64,000 nt of DNA from Epiperipatus broadwayi (GCA_028023455.1 JAQFVV010012395.1:8918498-8982497), one strand, 5' to 3'. Positions 50,828 to 63,773 are shown, counted from the stretch's first letter. The notes: generated by a model not told the origin, from the letters alone. A program made the numbers and translations.

Positions 50828-52579
50828 ACATTAATTATATGTCTATGAATGAAATGACAGACTTCTGTTAATGACAAGTAAAATGGTTGATAAGAGGCAG
50901 ATTTAGTTTGATGTCATGTAAATATTTACTTCAATAATTGATATATAAAAGCTATTGCACTAAAATAAAACTATAAACATTATATAGTCAAAAAAAAATA
51001 TTAATAATATTTTATAAATTCAAATTAATTTATTATCTTACAAAATATAATGCTAGATGACACATATAGTAATGATTTTGATCTTATTCGAAGATAATAC
51101 AACTGTTGTTTACACTACAGTTTTTCATAAAGAATTTAAATCTGAATTTTTAATAAATTATAAAAATAACTTTTAGTATATTTTTTTACATTATTTTTTG
51201 CTGTTAGAAAATACAATAGAAAAAATAATAGGATCATTCAGGGAATATATATGGAAATACTAAACAATAAACCAGAGATTTAAAAGATGTATACATTATG
51301 TGTCTACATATTATTACATCATAATAATTATAGAAAACTATCTATTATTTTCTATAACTATATAATTTATTATACTTTTATATATTTTTATTATATAAAT
51401 CTTATTCTGACTTTTTTAAATACAAGTGTATTTTATATATCTGAGGACTAGATGTAATATAGAAGATTTGAACACAGCCTTTCAAATCTCCTATATTAAA
51501 TCATAGTTTTATAACTATAAAATTCATATAATATATTTTTACCAATTTTATATAACAACTTTAATGCAATTATATTTATTTTAAGAACATTAATATAAAA
51601 TTTTAACTCATTTTATTTTTTATATAGATAACATATTAATCAGTTTTATCCTTTTGCATCTAATTCCCTCCTTGAATTTTTCAAATTATATTTCCATAAA
51701 TAATATTTATCAATGTTTTATAATTTAATTATATTTAATTGACATTGATTCTTTATTTTTATATTAATCATTTATTTCTATTTAATTTTGGATTACTTTT
51801 TAGTTAAACAATATTTCTTTTACATTCCTTATCTTTTTGGCTTCCTGTCTTGTAAATCATTTTCATGATATTTATTTTCAAAAATATCTAATATTGATGT
51901 TTTTTTAATTATCATAATAGTATTGTTTTAGTCTTAGTGCAATAGAAATTTCTATTTTTTTTATAGAATATGTAATTTTATTATTGTATACTTTTATATG
52001 CTATTTTATATATCCAATTAATTATATAATTATTGTTTTTATTATGCATTTATTATATAATATTGCTAATATTATTGTTTTTATTAATTAATTTCATAAT
52101 AATTATTCATGTATGTGTTTTGTTTAATTTTCCAGTTGTGTTAGTACTTTTGTTTATACTTTTTCTATTATTTATTTGTTCCAACACACACATATATATA
52201 TATATATTATTTCTGTCTTCATTGTTTTATTTTAATTATTATTCTATATATATTTTTTTTCATTATATATATTATTTCTTACTGTTATTGTAATTAGATA
52301 TATACGAAATTTTTATTGCTATCTTATATATATATATAGGTCAGAGTAGTTTGAGCATAAATGAAACAATAAAAGGATAAAAATAAATAGCTTAATTTTG
52401 CTTTATATATCCATGAAAAAGATACAGGCCACAATATTACTTTGATGAGACTATGATTGACTTTTTTTAAAAGAAATGAAATAAAACAAGAATTAAATAA
52501 TATTATTAAACATTTATAATTTTGAAACAATTAACGTATTTAATGTTTTTTTTTAATATTAAAGGTAAATGGGATGTAA
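50823..52579. other. AT-rich stretch, nothing firmly recognised
   Basis: T-rich plus strand around 51800-52300, which produces a spurious hydrophobic frame (52033-52293). A B-box-like tgttcaaatct lies near 51472 on the minus strand without a convincing A box. Confidence 0.45.
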
Positions 52580-52745
52580 TTGGGAGTTGTGAGTAATAGT
52601 ATATATTTGGTGATAAGTTTTTGTTTTTTTGCACTAGAGAGGTCTGCTTTGGCAGGGAAACCATTAGTTGAAAGAATTTATTTTCTTTGGCTAGTCTTGT
52701 TTAGTTTTGAATTTGTGGTAATTTTAATTATTTTATTGACTAGTT
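52580..52745 (+). repeat. Dispersed repeat with hairpin-GAAA motif (partner at 24.7 kb)
   Basis: Partner of 24711-24850. It has gagaggtctgctttggcagg followed by GAAACC, then gtcttgtttagttttgaatt. The stem tctgc/gcagg with a short loop is kept although the primary sequence differs, which hints at structural constraint in the ancestor. The 60-residue frame here is not supported as a gene. Confidence 0.6.
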
Positions 52746-53370
52746 TAGCTTTACAATTTTAATATTTATATATAGTAGTGTATTAATGAACATTAAATAA
52801 ATCTGTAAACTTATTCTTCAATAGATGCACAATTTAATATTATTGTCGAAAGGAGATTGCCTTGACAACATTTTGAAATTGTTGATTGATGTTGATATTA
52901 AGATTGTCTAAGTTTTGATTGGTTTTTAATAATTTAATATTAATATTTTTGTAAAAATTTTAAAGTCTTTATTTGACTTGATGAAACTTTTCTACTTGTG
53001 TATATAAATATTATTTATTATTTTTATGTCATAAAATCTGGCATGGAAATAAATTAATTTTCTGAATTATTAAGATGAGTAATCAATCTTGGCACTGTCT
53101 GGTATTTCACCAATCACTGTAATATCTTTTTTGATTATGAAGAATCACATAAAAAAACAACAAATCGCCCCTTCTTTTTATTTCTTCAATGCTTATTTTA
53201 TTAAATTAAAAGTAATCCATCTGACAGTTTCAATTGTCCAGCAATTGTTTTTAAAGCTATAATATGCATATATACAAATGCATAATGTTATAAACATATA
53301 ACATTATATGTATTTTTAAATGATTCAATTTTTTAATATTTCTTAATATCTATATATACATGTACACATA

Positions 53371-53372
<2 letters not shown>
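52746..53372. other. AT-rich stretch, nothing recognised
   Basis: No supported feature. Confidence 0.5.

Positions 53373-53416
<44 letters not shown>
53373..53416. repeat. (AT)n microsatellite
   Basis: An uninterrupted run of about 44 bases. Confidence 0.97.
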
Positions 53417-53419
<3 letters not shown>

Positions 53420-54799
53420 ACCCTCACTTCTCGATATATGATATAATTTAAAAAAATATGACTAGCTCAATTAAATCGTTATGCTCAGCTAAAATATGTA
53501 CAACTATCTTTAATGTATTTTTATAATATTATAACTTATCATATTTATTACAAACTTATCAAAAATTAATATAGTTCAATATTATGTATTAATTAAATAA
53601 ATATTTACTAAAATCATGAGACTGTGAAGTGAAGTTACAATTGGTAATTGGACTTACATTGAGTCAATGTCTTTCCAAGACACTGTCTCAATGGCATAAG
53701 AATACTATTACTTCTTCATTATCTCATTCCTAACTCTACAGCACTCTTATGACTTTTATAAATTATTATCTTTAATAACAATAGATAAATAAATCTCAAT
53801 CTTTTGTTAAGGAAATATAATTAAAACGATCTCAGGTTCTTCTAATTATCTTAAGTAATAATAATTCATGTAAATAGGAATGATAAGGGATTTAATATCA
53901 AACCTAAATACACCTAACTTATTCTAATAACAATAACTGACAATAATAATCTTTAGTGTATAGCTTAATCTTATCTATTTGATTATACCAATAATCACTA
54001 AGAAAATAAGTAAATCATATGCACGTCTTTCATTTCCATATAGTATCTTAATTTTAAAAAAAATATACTAAAATCTTATAATTTAATAATCTGTGGCAAT
54101 AAATAATCTTATACTCTTATATTGTGCATTATAATTACTTTATGACTATTGAAATATTATATGTTAATGTCAATCAATTTCTATAAATTATATTAAGAAA
54201 ATATTGTATTTTCTCTCTCAAATAATAAAATAATAAATTCATACTGTGCAAATATTATGTACATTCAAATTATCTGTTATCAAATGCTGTGGTGTAAAAT
54301 AATGAATTCGACACACTTTTAAACAACTTAAACAAATTTATTTACATCAACTTTAACAAGTAACTTATTTACACTATTTACATTACACATGGAACTAAAG
54401 AAAATAAACAAAAATAAGAAAAATAATAATACAAGTTTTTTACACTGTTACTATTTCCATAATCATAAGTAGATAATTTATACATTTCAGAAAATGTTCT
54501 ATCAATAACATTCAATTAAGTTTATGACTTTAATTTAAATAAACATCATTTGTTATCAATTAATATAAGAAAAGGTTTATGTGAAATATCATTCATGTAG
54601 CATATATGTAAATAAATAGACTTTAATACTCAAATATTATTTCACTTAAGTCTTACTGTTATTTAGATTATAATGTACTAGTATGTACTACATTTATTAT
54701 TAATATTACTCAAAGATCAATTAATGTACAAACTGATATAATTTTGTAATATAATAACTATTATTGATTATAATTATTTATGTCCTTCCGATATAATGT
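53417..54799. other. AT-rich stretch, nothing recognised
   Basis: No protein motif. Near 54290-54420 the composition changes to C-containing, G-poor sequence. Confidence 0.45.
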
Positions 54800-57739
54800 C
54801 ATACTACATGTCTTATCAAAATATGCAATACGTATATGTTCTTTTAAAATAATATTTTAAAATTATTCAACAATTTCAAATTTTATAACGTATTATATTA
54901 AATAAAATTCTATGATTCTTTTCCACTTTAATTATTACACTTTTACTTGTTATTCCTATTTCCTCTTAATAAACTTCTATCTACAAATACCATTTTAACC
55001 TTATTTAACTTTAGAAAAATAGATGACCCATTTTTAAACAAAAATAATAACGATCCAAACTTTCTTATACCTCATCCTTTATATACAATAAGCCTTCAAT
55101 CAAGATATAAATTTCTACATAAAATTAACTTACTTATATAATAAAATAAATAAAAATATAGACTTTATATACTTCTTACTAACTTGAAAAGAAAAATGAA
55201 TAACTTACAATAATAATATATCTAATTCCTAATATTGTAACAAAAAAAAACATTAAAATTTATTCACGAAAGAATCATATAATTATTTCTAGGTTCTCAT
55301 ATTACGTTGTACTAAATTTATATCATCAATTTAAAATATGCATATTAAAATAAAACTGCTATTACTAATGTTATGCGTGTATATTATTTAAATATTACTA
55401 CATTCATTCAATAATCATATAACATTGGGTTGATCTAAAGAAAACATAGTAAATACATCAAATTATTATTATTATTACACAATTTTTACCATAAATGATA
55501 CTTCAATGTACAGTCCGTCACATGATGTCCTCCAAGATTTCAGTTTTACAAAATAATTTCACATTTACACTCAACAATTATTCTTTAAAATATTACGTGT
55601 TGTATAATTATAAAATAAACTTTATGCAATAAAAAGTTATATTAGTATTTAGTTATTATTTTAAAAAAAAAATGTAAATGTACCTTTCCTATCTTTAATA
55701 AATCAATAATTAATGAAATATTTATGTTAGTTAATAAATAAAACATATTACATAACATCCAACGGCGTCTTCTTCTAGCTATAATTGTTCTTTTTCCTAG
55801 GCACAAATTTTCACCAAACATTACTTCCTTTTCCGGTACATCACATGTTTTTTAAAAGTTTTATATAGAATAAATGAAAACGTTCTTTTTTAAAAAAAAT
55901 AAAATAAAAGTCAAAGTTAGTTCCACCATAAAATAAAATAATAATTAAAAATAGTTTATAGGATCCAGGTTCATTTCTTTTTAAAGAAAAATTATTTAAA
56001 AGTTATTATTTTTAGCATTAGTCCATAATTTATAAAGCTCTTGTTTAATTATTTTAATTGATTTGATTTGGATATCCACGTATATTTGATTTGCGCATTC
56101 CGTAACAGATATTTAGGTAAGATTACTTTTAAAGTCTTCTATACGACCAGCGTTCAGACTTTAATAATATAATAATTTTTTATACAGGTATTTCTTTACT
56201 TATTAAATCTCCAATTTATTTGCCTTTTAAAACTGTCAGAATTTAGTCTTTTAAACCATAAAGACTTAACAAGGCAAGTATTTATGTAATCATTATTACT
56301 TATCATCTTTACTAAGTTATATACTCAGATTTATAATTCACAAATATTTTCTTCATAAAGAAGTATTTCTCATTCTTTTAAATATCTATTTTATAAAAAT
56401 TAGTTACCATTAGCTTTTAAATTTATATAAAGTCCAACGTATTACTTTTATGCATCTAATAACTCTCTTAGTTAATACAGCGTCTGTTAAATTTTTAGTA
56501 TAAAGTCTCCAATACATTCTATCCTTATACGATGTCTTCATGATTATTTGATAGTAAATTGAGCTTCAATAGGAAAACGATCAATAGGGAACTATAATAA
56601 ATCAACACTGCATATTTATTGGTAACTTTTATAAATTATTTTAAAAAAACTACTCTCTTATAATTTTAAAACAATTTTGAGAGCGTCTATAATTACTTAG
56701 CTATTTCTAATAGCACCCTTTTACTTTAAGAATTTCAATCACAAGTCCCCTCCAAACAATTGAACCTTGGTTTTATACCGGAAGAAAACTCCCACTTGAT
56801 TGGTGAATTAAACAATCGACTTGCTAGCTTATTTACATATTTTACCAACAAGACAGAATTAAAAATAAATAATGACTTATTTAATATTTATTATTTCTCA
56901 CATTATTAAATTCTTAAATTAATCTTTATCATTTATTTAAATCCATTAAACATTTTTTTTAAAATATACTTTCTTACTTTATTTCACTTTTAACTTTTAT
57001 AAGATTATTTTTATAAATAAATTAAGTCTATTTTTATTCGTTACGTTTTTTTATGCAGTATTTTAAAAATCAGATTTAATATTTCACATTAATTATTTTT
57101 ATTTTTATCTCATGATAGCCAAAATAATATTTATAAATTTTATAACAGAATTTTTAAAATAGCTTTGCAACTTTACTAAAAAAACTCCCAAGCATGTGTG
57201 TATGTGTCTAACTAACATCTGTTTTACAACAGAGCTACAGCCGCTTGTAATAGTCTAAAAATAAACTAACAATTCATTTTTTAAAAATAAATATTTTTAA
57301 AATAAATAATATCTTATAACAACTTTTAAAATAATACTTCGATATTATTAAAATCAAATATTAATCTTCTATTATGTAATACTAATAATTAAAATATTTA
57401 TATTCATTTATTAAATATTAATTTTTATCAACAATAAATATATGCATTTAATTTTAACTTGTCTTTTAAAACTTTAACTTTAAAATTTATTTATTAAATT
57501 TATTAATGCAGTATTGATCATGGCCAGTTTTCCCAACCATATATCATTATCATTCCCATTGAAATGTCTCTCTCAAACATCAGCACAATTTTACATGTCA
57601 AATACTCATGAATTACTTTAATTACACTTTTTAAAAAATTGTTATAAATAAAACTAACATCAGATAGCTAAATATATCTTAATTTTAAAATTTTTTTATA
57701 AATGGATACAACAATTTATGGAGACCCATACAAAAGGGC

Positions 57740-57773
<34 letters not shown>

Positions 57774-57802
57774 ATATATATATATATATTTGGTATGTAT
57801 AT

Positions 57803-57833
<31 letters not shown>

Positions 57834-58300
57834 CATACCAAATATATATATATATATATATTACACTTATATACATTATCCCTATTATATACAATACATA
57901 AATAAAAACACTTTCAATATACCTACATTAAATATATACACATATATACCTTAACCATAAATACAGACACTAAACCATTCCCAACTTATATATACTACAC
58001 CAATATAATTAATTATTATTATTACACACATCAAATCATTAAGTCCTTAATATTTATTAATTATTTTATATCAATATTATCATACATATAAATACTCTAA
58101 ATATAATCAAACTATGAAACTTATAATCTTATATTATTTCTTTATTAATTATTTATTATCAATCTAAATATTACTATATGAAATTTAAAATTTAAAATAT
58201 CTTTAAATTCATTAATCATTATAAATTATTATAAACTATTTCATTTTATTATACTTAACTAGTCCTGGTACAAACCTTCTCCTTCTTTTAATTTTATATA
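54800..58300. other. Region of strong C-over-G skew on the plus strand
   Basis: Hand counts of single 60-base lines give G:C of about 1:13 (54961), 3:14 (55021), 2:9 (55081), 1:9 (58021) and 1:9 (58081), while lines before 54200 are near parity. The skew continues with interruptions to about 58300. The 64-residue frame at 54947-55141 has no motif. An old transcribed element or strand-biased mutation could explain the skew; no gene was found to account for it. Confidence 0.5.
57743..57862. repeat. AT-rich palindrome with microsatellite arms
   Basis: The arms ttggtatgtatatata and tatatacataccaa (about 57789-57842) are reverse complements, embedded in (AT)n. The IYIYIY frames on both strands are only microsatellite translations. 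Confidence 0.95.
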
Positions 58301-58383
58301 TTATCTCCCTCTTTTGACTTTTTTATACAACTAATTTCCATCCATTCTAAATTGAAAATTTGAAGTTATTATTCTAATCCTAA

Positions 58384-58830
58384 TTAAATCAAGAGAGTTT
58401 TTATCTCAAAATCTCTATTTAATATAGGTTTAATATTATTTATGAAAGTAGCTTCTTTGGTTTTTATGTCTCTTATATTATTTGTATATTGAATTATTTT
58501 AATATTATCTTTCTCAAACACATGCTCTGTAACCATGGAATGTAAATAAACTGGTACATTTTTATCATGTTTATGTGGTGTTAATCTTCTATAAGTTGAA
58601 GTTTTTGTTTTCCCAACATAATTAGTTTTATTATTATCAAGTTGGCATTTTTTGTATTTAATTTCATATATCCCATTTATAACATTATTGGTATTTTATG
58701 TAATTTTTTTAATATATTTGTTATCTAAAATGTTAACTATATTTTTTCTTCTTTTATTTATTATTCTAAAATTTATTATGTTATTATACTTTTTATCAAT
58801 TTTAGCAAAAAAATATTTAAATTTTTAACT
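58384..58830 (-). pseudogene. GIY-YIG endonuclease fragment, PLE type
   Basis: The minus-strand frame reads NGIYEIKYKKCQLDNN, KTNYVGKTKTSTYRRLTPHK, a VPVYLHSMVTEHVF segment and TKEATFINNIKPILNR, then a stop at 58384-58386. This is the full order of a GIY-YIG nuclease: GIY strand, YVG strand, the arginine in YRRL, a histidine-containing middle and the metal-binding glutamate in KEA, followed by the KP-LN end common in PLE-type domains. All key residues are visible. The spacing from GIY to YVG is longer than in the 17 and 26 kb copies. Upstream in frame, after one TAA near 58697, are IINKRRKNIVNILDNKYI linker residues. No reverse transcriptase was found further upstream, so it is an orphan 3' fragment of a different PLE lineage. 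It lacks a usable start codon. Confidence 0.8.
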
Positions 58831-58934
58831 ATTATTATTACAAGTTTTATACCCATGTAATTAATTTTATTATTACTGATGTATCCATATGTATGATTAT
58901 ATACATTAAGACACAATGTTTTTTAAGTAATCAG

Positions 58935-59480
58935 AATAGTGAATAGTCTGCAACAACTCTATCTCTACAGTTTGCTAATGTTCAATTCCCACACTGTTCT
59001 CTTGCAATGGATGCTCTGCTCGAATTCACTGAATACACTCTGTATTCACTATGTTGATCTCTTCTTTCTCAACAAGGGTAATTTGCAATTCCCATGCTGT
59101 TCTTTTGCAACGGATGCTCTCAACATCTCCACTGCAGTCTCTCCATCTCTATGCGCTCTTTCAACCATACCCATGGACTACATTTTCACTGGGTGCTGTT
59201 CATCAACCACAAGCATTGATGCGAGATATCTCTACTGGAATTGTACTCAAATAACTCCCTCTAATACTCTCTATACTACTCTACATAGTTGTTATACAGT
59301 CTTTTTATAGCTTTCTGATAACCGCAGCAATTAATTCCATTGTCCAATAAGGTAACGTCTTTTATCTAGAAATATTTGCAATCAGCAAATATTTCTTGGA
59401 ATTAACGTTCACCATTACGTTAATGCCTTAATTAAATTCCTCAGTTATCAGAGCGCGATCTAAAAACAACACTCAAATAA
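58935..59480 (+). other. GC-richer island with internal repeat, unassigned
   Basis: The island is much richer in G and C than its neighbours. It contains two related segments about 104 bases apart (gttcaattcccacactgttc near 58980, ttgcaattcccatgctgttc near 59083), each followed by a cttttgcaa-ggatgctct-like sequence. A 123-residue frame (58939-59310) spans it, with no motif I recognise. A later part (59312-59460) has partial inverted segments (ctgataac with gttatcag; aattaattcc with ggaatt). Candidates are an LTR fragment, another mobile element or a decayed exon. Confidence 0.35.
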
Positions 59481-59756
59481 ATTCTAGTTTTTCTGGAGTG
59501 CACAAACTTGTCTGCCATTTTTATAAAATACTACAATTATCATCAACATTATTAAAACTTTTTTTCATTGTTATCTTTAAAAATTTAAAAAGTTCAAAAA
59601 TGGATATAATGTTATATGTTTATACGATTATATATTTATGTATTTATATACGTTTTGTAGCTCTGAGGTAGATTCCTGGACAATTGAAACAGTCATATGG
59701 ATTAATTTTAATTTAATAAATTAAGCATTAAAAAAGTAAAAAGAAAGGGGGATTTT

Positions 59757-59840
59757 TTTATATGTCAAAGCATCAGCAGGGGGAGGGGCACAACTGCTTG
59801 TAAGGCAACTGTGCTAACCACTTGGCCACCAATGCTTGAG
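59757..59840 (-). repeat. tRNA-half SINE, second copy of the family
   Basis: The minus strand reads ttggtggccaagtggttagc (A-box-like), then acagttgccttacaagcagt, parallel to the copy at 46429-46512 with a changed anticodon-like triplet. No B box follows. The G-rich plus-strand stretch gcagggggaggggcac is the body beyond the tRNA half. Confidence 0.7.
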
Positions 59841-60814
59841 AAATTTGTTTGTGTTTTTAATAATTTTATCAATGCATAAAGAAAGATAAGTTGATAATAT
59901 ATTTTGTGGAAAAGATTCACATTATTTGTGAGATCTCAATCTATTTCAATATTTGATGCTTTTGTAGTAAAGTACATGTTCCTTTTTTTTTCTATTCCTG
60001 CAATTTTCTTTTGTGTGAAAATATTATATAGTTGCATCCAGTTAAATAAAAGTAAACTGACAATGTAATATATATCTTAATTATAATTCAAGCAAACTAA
60101 ATCTGGCAGATTTGTTTTTACTTTGGCCAAAAGTAACGTACCAAAATTTTACATGTGATATTTTTGTGCAGTTTATTATTTTTACAGTTACTCCAAGTAA
60201 CCAGTTGTATTACAACTTTTCTATTCCGAAATGAATTAGCCATCTTACTGTGTAAGTCACGCATCTAAGATTATTTTTTTAAAAAATTTTACTATTACAA
60301 ATTTTAAAATTAAGTTTCATCTACATGCAAAAAAAAAACATGGTAGAAGATATACATTACATTATAAGACAAAAACTTTAATTTTTTTTTTTTTAAAAAG
60401 AGAAAAAAAAAGATAAAAGTTTGCGAGTAAAAAAAACTCTTGAAAATGACTACAAATAAAGTGGTCGAAATGTTGGATGTGTAAGCAATATATATATATA
60501 TATGGGTGTGTGCGTGTAGTGATGGAAAAAATAAAGTTTTTGGAAAAAAAAAAGAAGAGTGTATACTTTTTGAATGGATTTAGTGGAAAAGAACATTATA
60601 TTTTATAAGTCATATATATTTGAAAGAAAAAAAGGTGTGTGCTGTTGCTAAAAAATGATCTAATGACAGTGTTAATAAGTAAAATATATTCTTCTGCTTA
60701 TAATTTTTTCATGATATTTTTATATACATAATTAAAATGGGTATAAAAATGGCAATAGCAAAATTTTTGTTCTTTCAAATCATGGAAGCTTCTTTCTGTA
60801 GTAATGACTTTAAA
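59841..60814. other. AT-rich stretch, nothing recognised
   Basis: Purine-rich and AT runs only; no gene supported. Confidence 0.5.
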
Positions 60815-61953
60815 TAAGAATTGATGGGCAACAACAATAATAATAATAATCAACCACTCATTAAAAATGGACAAGGTTTACACAATGTCAACATATTTCA
60901 CATCCAAAAACAAAGGAATCTCATAATTACCACTTTACAGCAATTCACAAAGCTAAAACACCTTGTGCAAATCATCCCAACTGATCATCCACCTCAAACT
61001 CAATCATACATATCAATAATTATTTATGAATTTAAAACCACAGCAAATATATGTGAAGAATATACAAACAAATATATGTATTGGAATATCTATGATCTCA
61101 CAAATGAAATAAATAACATTAATGATGTAACACCAATGTTACGGATAAACAACAAAAGTTTACTAAAAGAATATAAAAAATGGACTCTGGAACCAAATTT
61201 TTTTGACTTTATTTTAAAATTAAATCTCATTGCCATGCCCATAACCTATTTTCTGCATCATAAGATAATGTACTTTGCAATAGATCCTTTTTGCGGACTG
61301 TGCCATCGAGCAGAAGAAACCCTACAACACATGCTATACCAATGTATAGCACTTGAACACATAAAAAAATAATTTTTGGCACATACAGAAAACCTAACAC
61401 ATCAATTGAAAATATAATTGCTGCATACAAAACAAAATCAATACCAAACATTAGAGTGGCCACTTTTATACTATACACATTTTGGTGTACAAGGTGCACT
61501 TTTGTAATAGGAAACAACACCAGGCAGCATCCATCCACCTTTCAGAACAAATTAACACAAATAAGGAACCAAGATAAAATCATAAAAATCCACCACTTAT
61601 ATGCTGCAATATGGTCACTACTAAAAGAACAATCAATGTTGTAAAACACTACTGAGGATCTGACTTACTAGAGAAAAACTTTTTCAATAATTTTTCAGAT
61701 TTTTAATTACATGCATTTAAGCTATAAAGTGCAAAGAGATCATCAAAAAAAAAGCAACTTGTATACCAATTATTATCAATTATTTTAAGGTCTCATTGAA
61801 GTCACAGAATTCAAACAACTCAACAAGCCATAAATTGAACTATAACACTCAGATATTCTTATGTAATAGAATAAATCAATGTATATACCAAAATTATGTA
61901 AAACACTTTTGATGTCACATTTTATAGAATCAATAAAATGCCTTTTTGAAAGC

Positions 61954-61955
<2 letters not shown>
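60815..61955 (+). pseudogene. LINE family L, best-preserved C-terminus and 3' UTR
   Basis: Open frame 60821-61372 begins with an asparagine run from (AAT)n-like DNA and includes KWTLEPNFFDFILKLNLIAM and an intact knuckle, CGLCHRAEETLQHMLYQC (CX2CX8HX4C). One frameshift near 61370 leads into a second open part ending at a stop at 61642-61644, with IIFGTYRKPNTSIENIIAAY, RVATFILYTFWCTRCTFV and ALWSLL-like residues. The whole 270-residue tail is readable with that single break. The reverse transcriptase core is not present upstream. The 3' UTR has AATAAA at 61932-61937 and ends at the (AAT)n array, the probable element tail. Confidence 0.8.
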
Positions 61956-62040
<85 letters not shown>

Positions 62041-62042
62041 CC
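61956..62042. repeat. (AAT)n-(GAT)n microsatellite
   Basis: About 18 AAT/TAA units turn into about 11 GAT/TGA units. It directly follows the LINE 3' end, consistent with growth from the element's tail. Confidence 0.97.
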
Positions 62043-63113
62043 CATTGCAGCTTCTTGCAAAACTAGAATAGCAGACATTTATCTCTTTCTTTAATAAATC
62101 GATTAAATAATTTATGTATCTATCTACCCATCTGTCCTTCCTTTAATCCATCCATTCATCTATTTAACAAACTAATTAATTATCTATCCATCAGTTAATT
62201 AATCAATATATCTATTTGTAAATTTTTGAGACACCCATGATGGAACTTTGATTATATAGCTATAATAAACATCCATTATAATTTAATCTATTAAAATTAA
62301 TTGAATGTTAATGATTTCTTTAATAAGGCCTTTCTCAATTATCTTTTAACTTGTAGTTCACCTGCACACTGGAAAACACTATTTATAAAATACGCAAATT
62401 TTAATCTAATTAATTGTAAAATATTAATCTTTTAATTACCTATTTTAATACTAACATAATTATGTGATCAAGAATACTTGTTGTTCAGTAAATCCCCAGC
62501 CTTTAATACACCTTGAATACAACCCTATAAATGGCTAGACCTCACAAATAAAATACATTTATTTTTATCTATAGTTTTACAGATGGATTATACACATATA
62601 TTTAGTATGGGATTATAGTCAATATAGCTTGCTTATAATGATAATTTTAGGGAGTGGCCACTTAGATTTGAATACTATTTTAATAATAATTGAGCATAAT
62701 TAACTAAAATTGTCTTTTTGTATCCAATTTCAAATTTAAATTGAAAATATGAATAAATTCACCATATACATACAGTATATTTCAACTATTTATTGGTGAT
62801 CTAAACAACTGCATTTTCAAGTTCTACCACACAAATTCTAAATCATAATAATTAATTAGAATATTAATTTATGTACAAATAAAGTAGATTAAATTAAAAT
62901 TAACATTTAGTTTTATTTAGAAATCTAATGATTATACTACCACTCATTATTTCCAACATTTGGTCATTTCATGTTAAATATTTATATATATAAGCATATT
63001 TAGTGTAGTTAAAATGGGTTTTGCATCATTGATTATTTTATCTAATTTTACATATTGGCTGACAATTTTAACATGAGAAGAAACCCTTTAATTGTAATAT
63101 ATATTTATACTTT

Positions 63114-63114
<1 letters not shown>
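62043..63114. other. AT-rich stretch, nothing recognised
   Basis: Imperfect tatctatc/atccatcc pyrimidine-rich runs at 62110-62220; no gene supported. Confidence 0.5.

Positions 63115-63188
<74 letters not shown>
63115..63188. repeat. (AT)n microsatellite
   Basis: An uninterrupted run of about 70 bases. Confidence 0.98.
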
Positions 63189-63191
<3 letters not shown>

Positions 63192-63454
63192 TTTGAAAGG
63201 AAATAAAATTTTAACCAATCATACACATAATTTAAGAAAAAAATAAGCTAAATTTATAATTTAGCTTTTAAACACATCTAGAGTATTTATATACACTGAC
63301 AAACCATTTTCTTCCCTCATTAATCAATTAAATAATTTACTATACTCATAAATACTTTATACATAATAAAATGTTGTTAATAATAATTCATATACTTTCA
63401 GACATCATAAAATAAAATTTAAAATGGTTAATACTCTAAAATGTCAGTCTAATT

Positions 63455-63773
63455 CAGGGGTAGTCAACCTTTTTTTATTATCCCTACGCCCACTTTTGTA
63501 CCTCTGTTAGCAGTAATTTTTTCTAACCGCCCATCCATCGGTTCCACAGTAATGGTGATTTATAAAGTAGAGAAGTAACTTTACTTTATAAAATTTATAA
63601 AGCAGAGTTACAGCAAGCTAAAGCATATAAATCTCTATGGAATTTTATTTAAAAAGTCAATTAAATTAAAAAAAAGAAAGAAAGTGCTTCAGTGTCTGGC
63701 AAAATCCCTATTACCCACCATGAAGGCTGGAACGCCCACTAGTGGGTGGTAGGGACCAGGTTGACTACCACTG
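63455..63773 (+). mobile_element. hAT-type MITE, complete, with 8-bp target duplication
   Basis: The left end is CAGGGGTAGTCAACCT and the right end is the inverse of CAGTGGTAGTCAACCT. The flanks are gtctaatt (63447-63454) and gtccaatt (63774-63781), an 8-bp duplication with one mismatch. An 8-bp duplication with CAGGGG-type ends is characteristic of hAT transposons. At 319 bp and without a frame it is non-autonomous and would need a transposase from elsewhere. A truncated sister lies at 8827-9079. Confidence 0.92.

Noticed and set aside
52033-52293. 86-residue hydrophobic frame that looks like membrane segments
   Set aside because: T-rich DNA gives F, L, I and Y codons by composition alone; no start context, homologue or neighbour supports a gene.
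57685-57905. IYIYIY-rich frames on both strands
   Set aside because: Both are translations of the (AT)n palindrome at 57743-57862.
61227-61538. 103-residue minus-strand frame
   Set aside because: Antisense to the LINE C-terminus, which is clearly the real coding strand.
63055-63246. 63-residue frame
   Set aside because: Most of it is a translation of the (AT)n run at 63115-63188.
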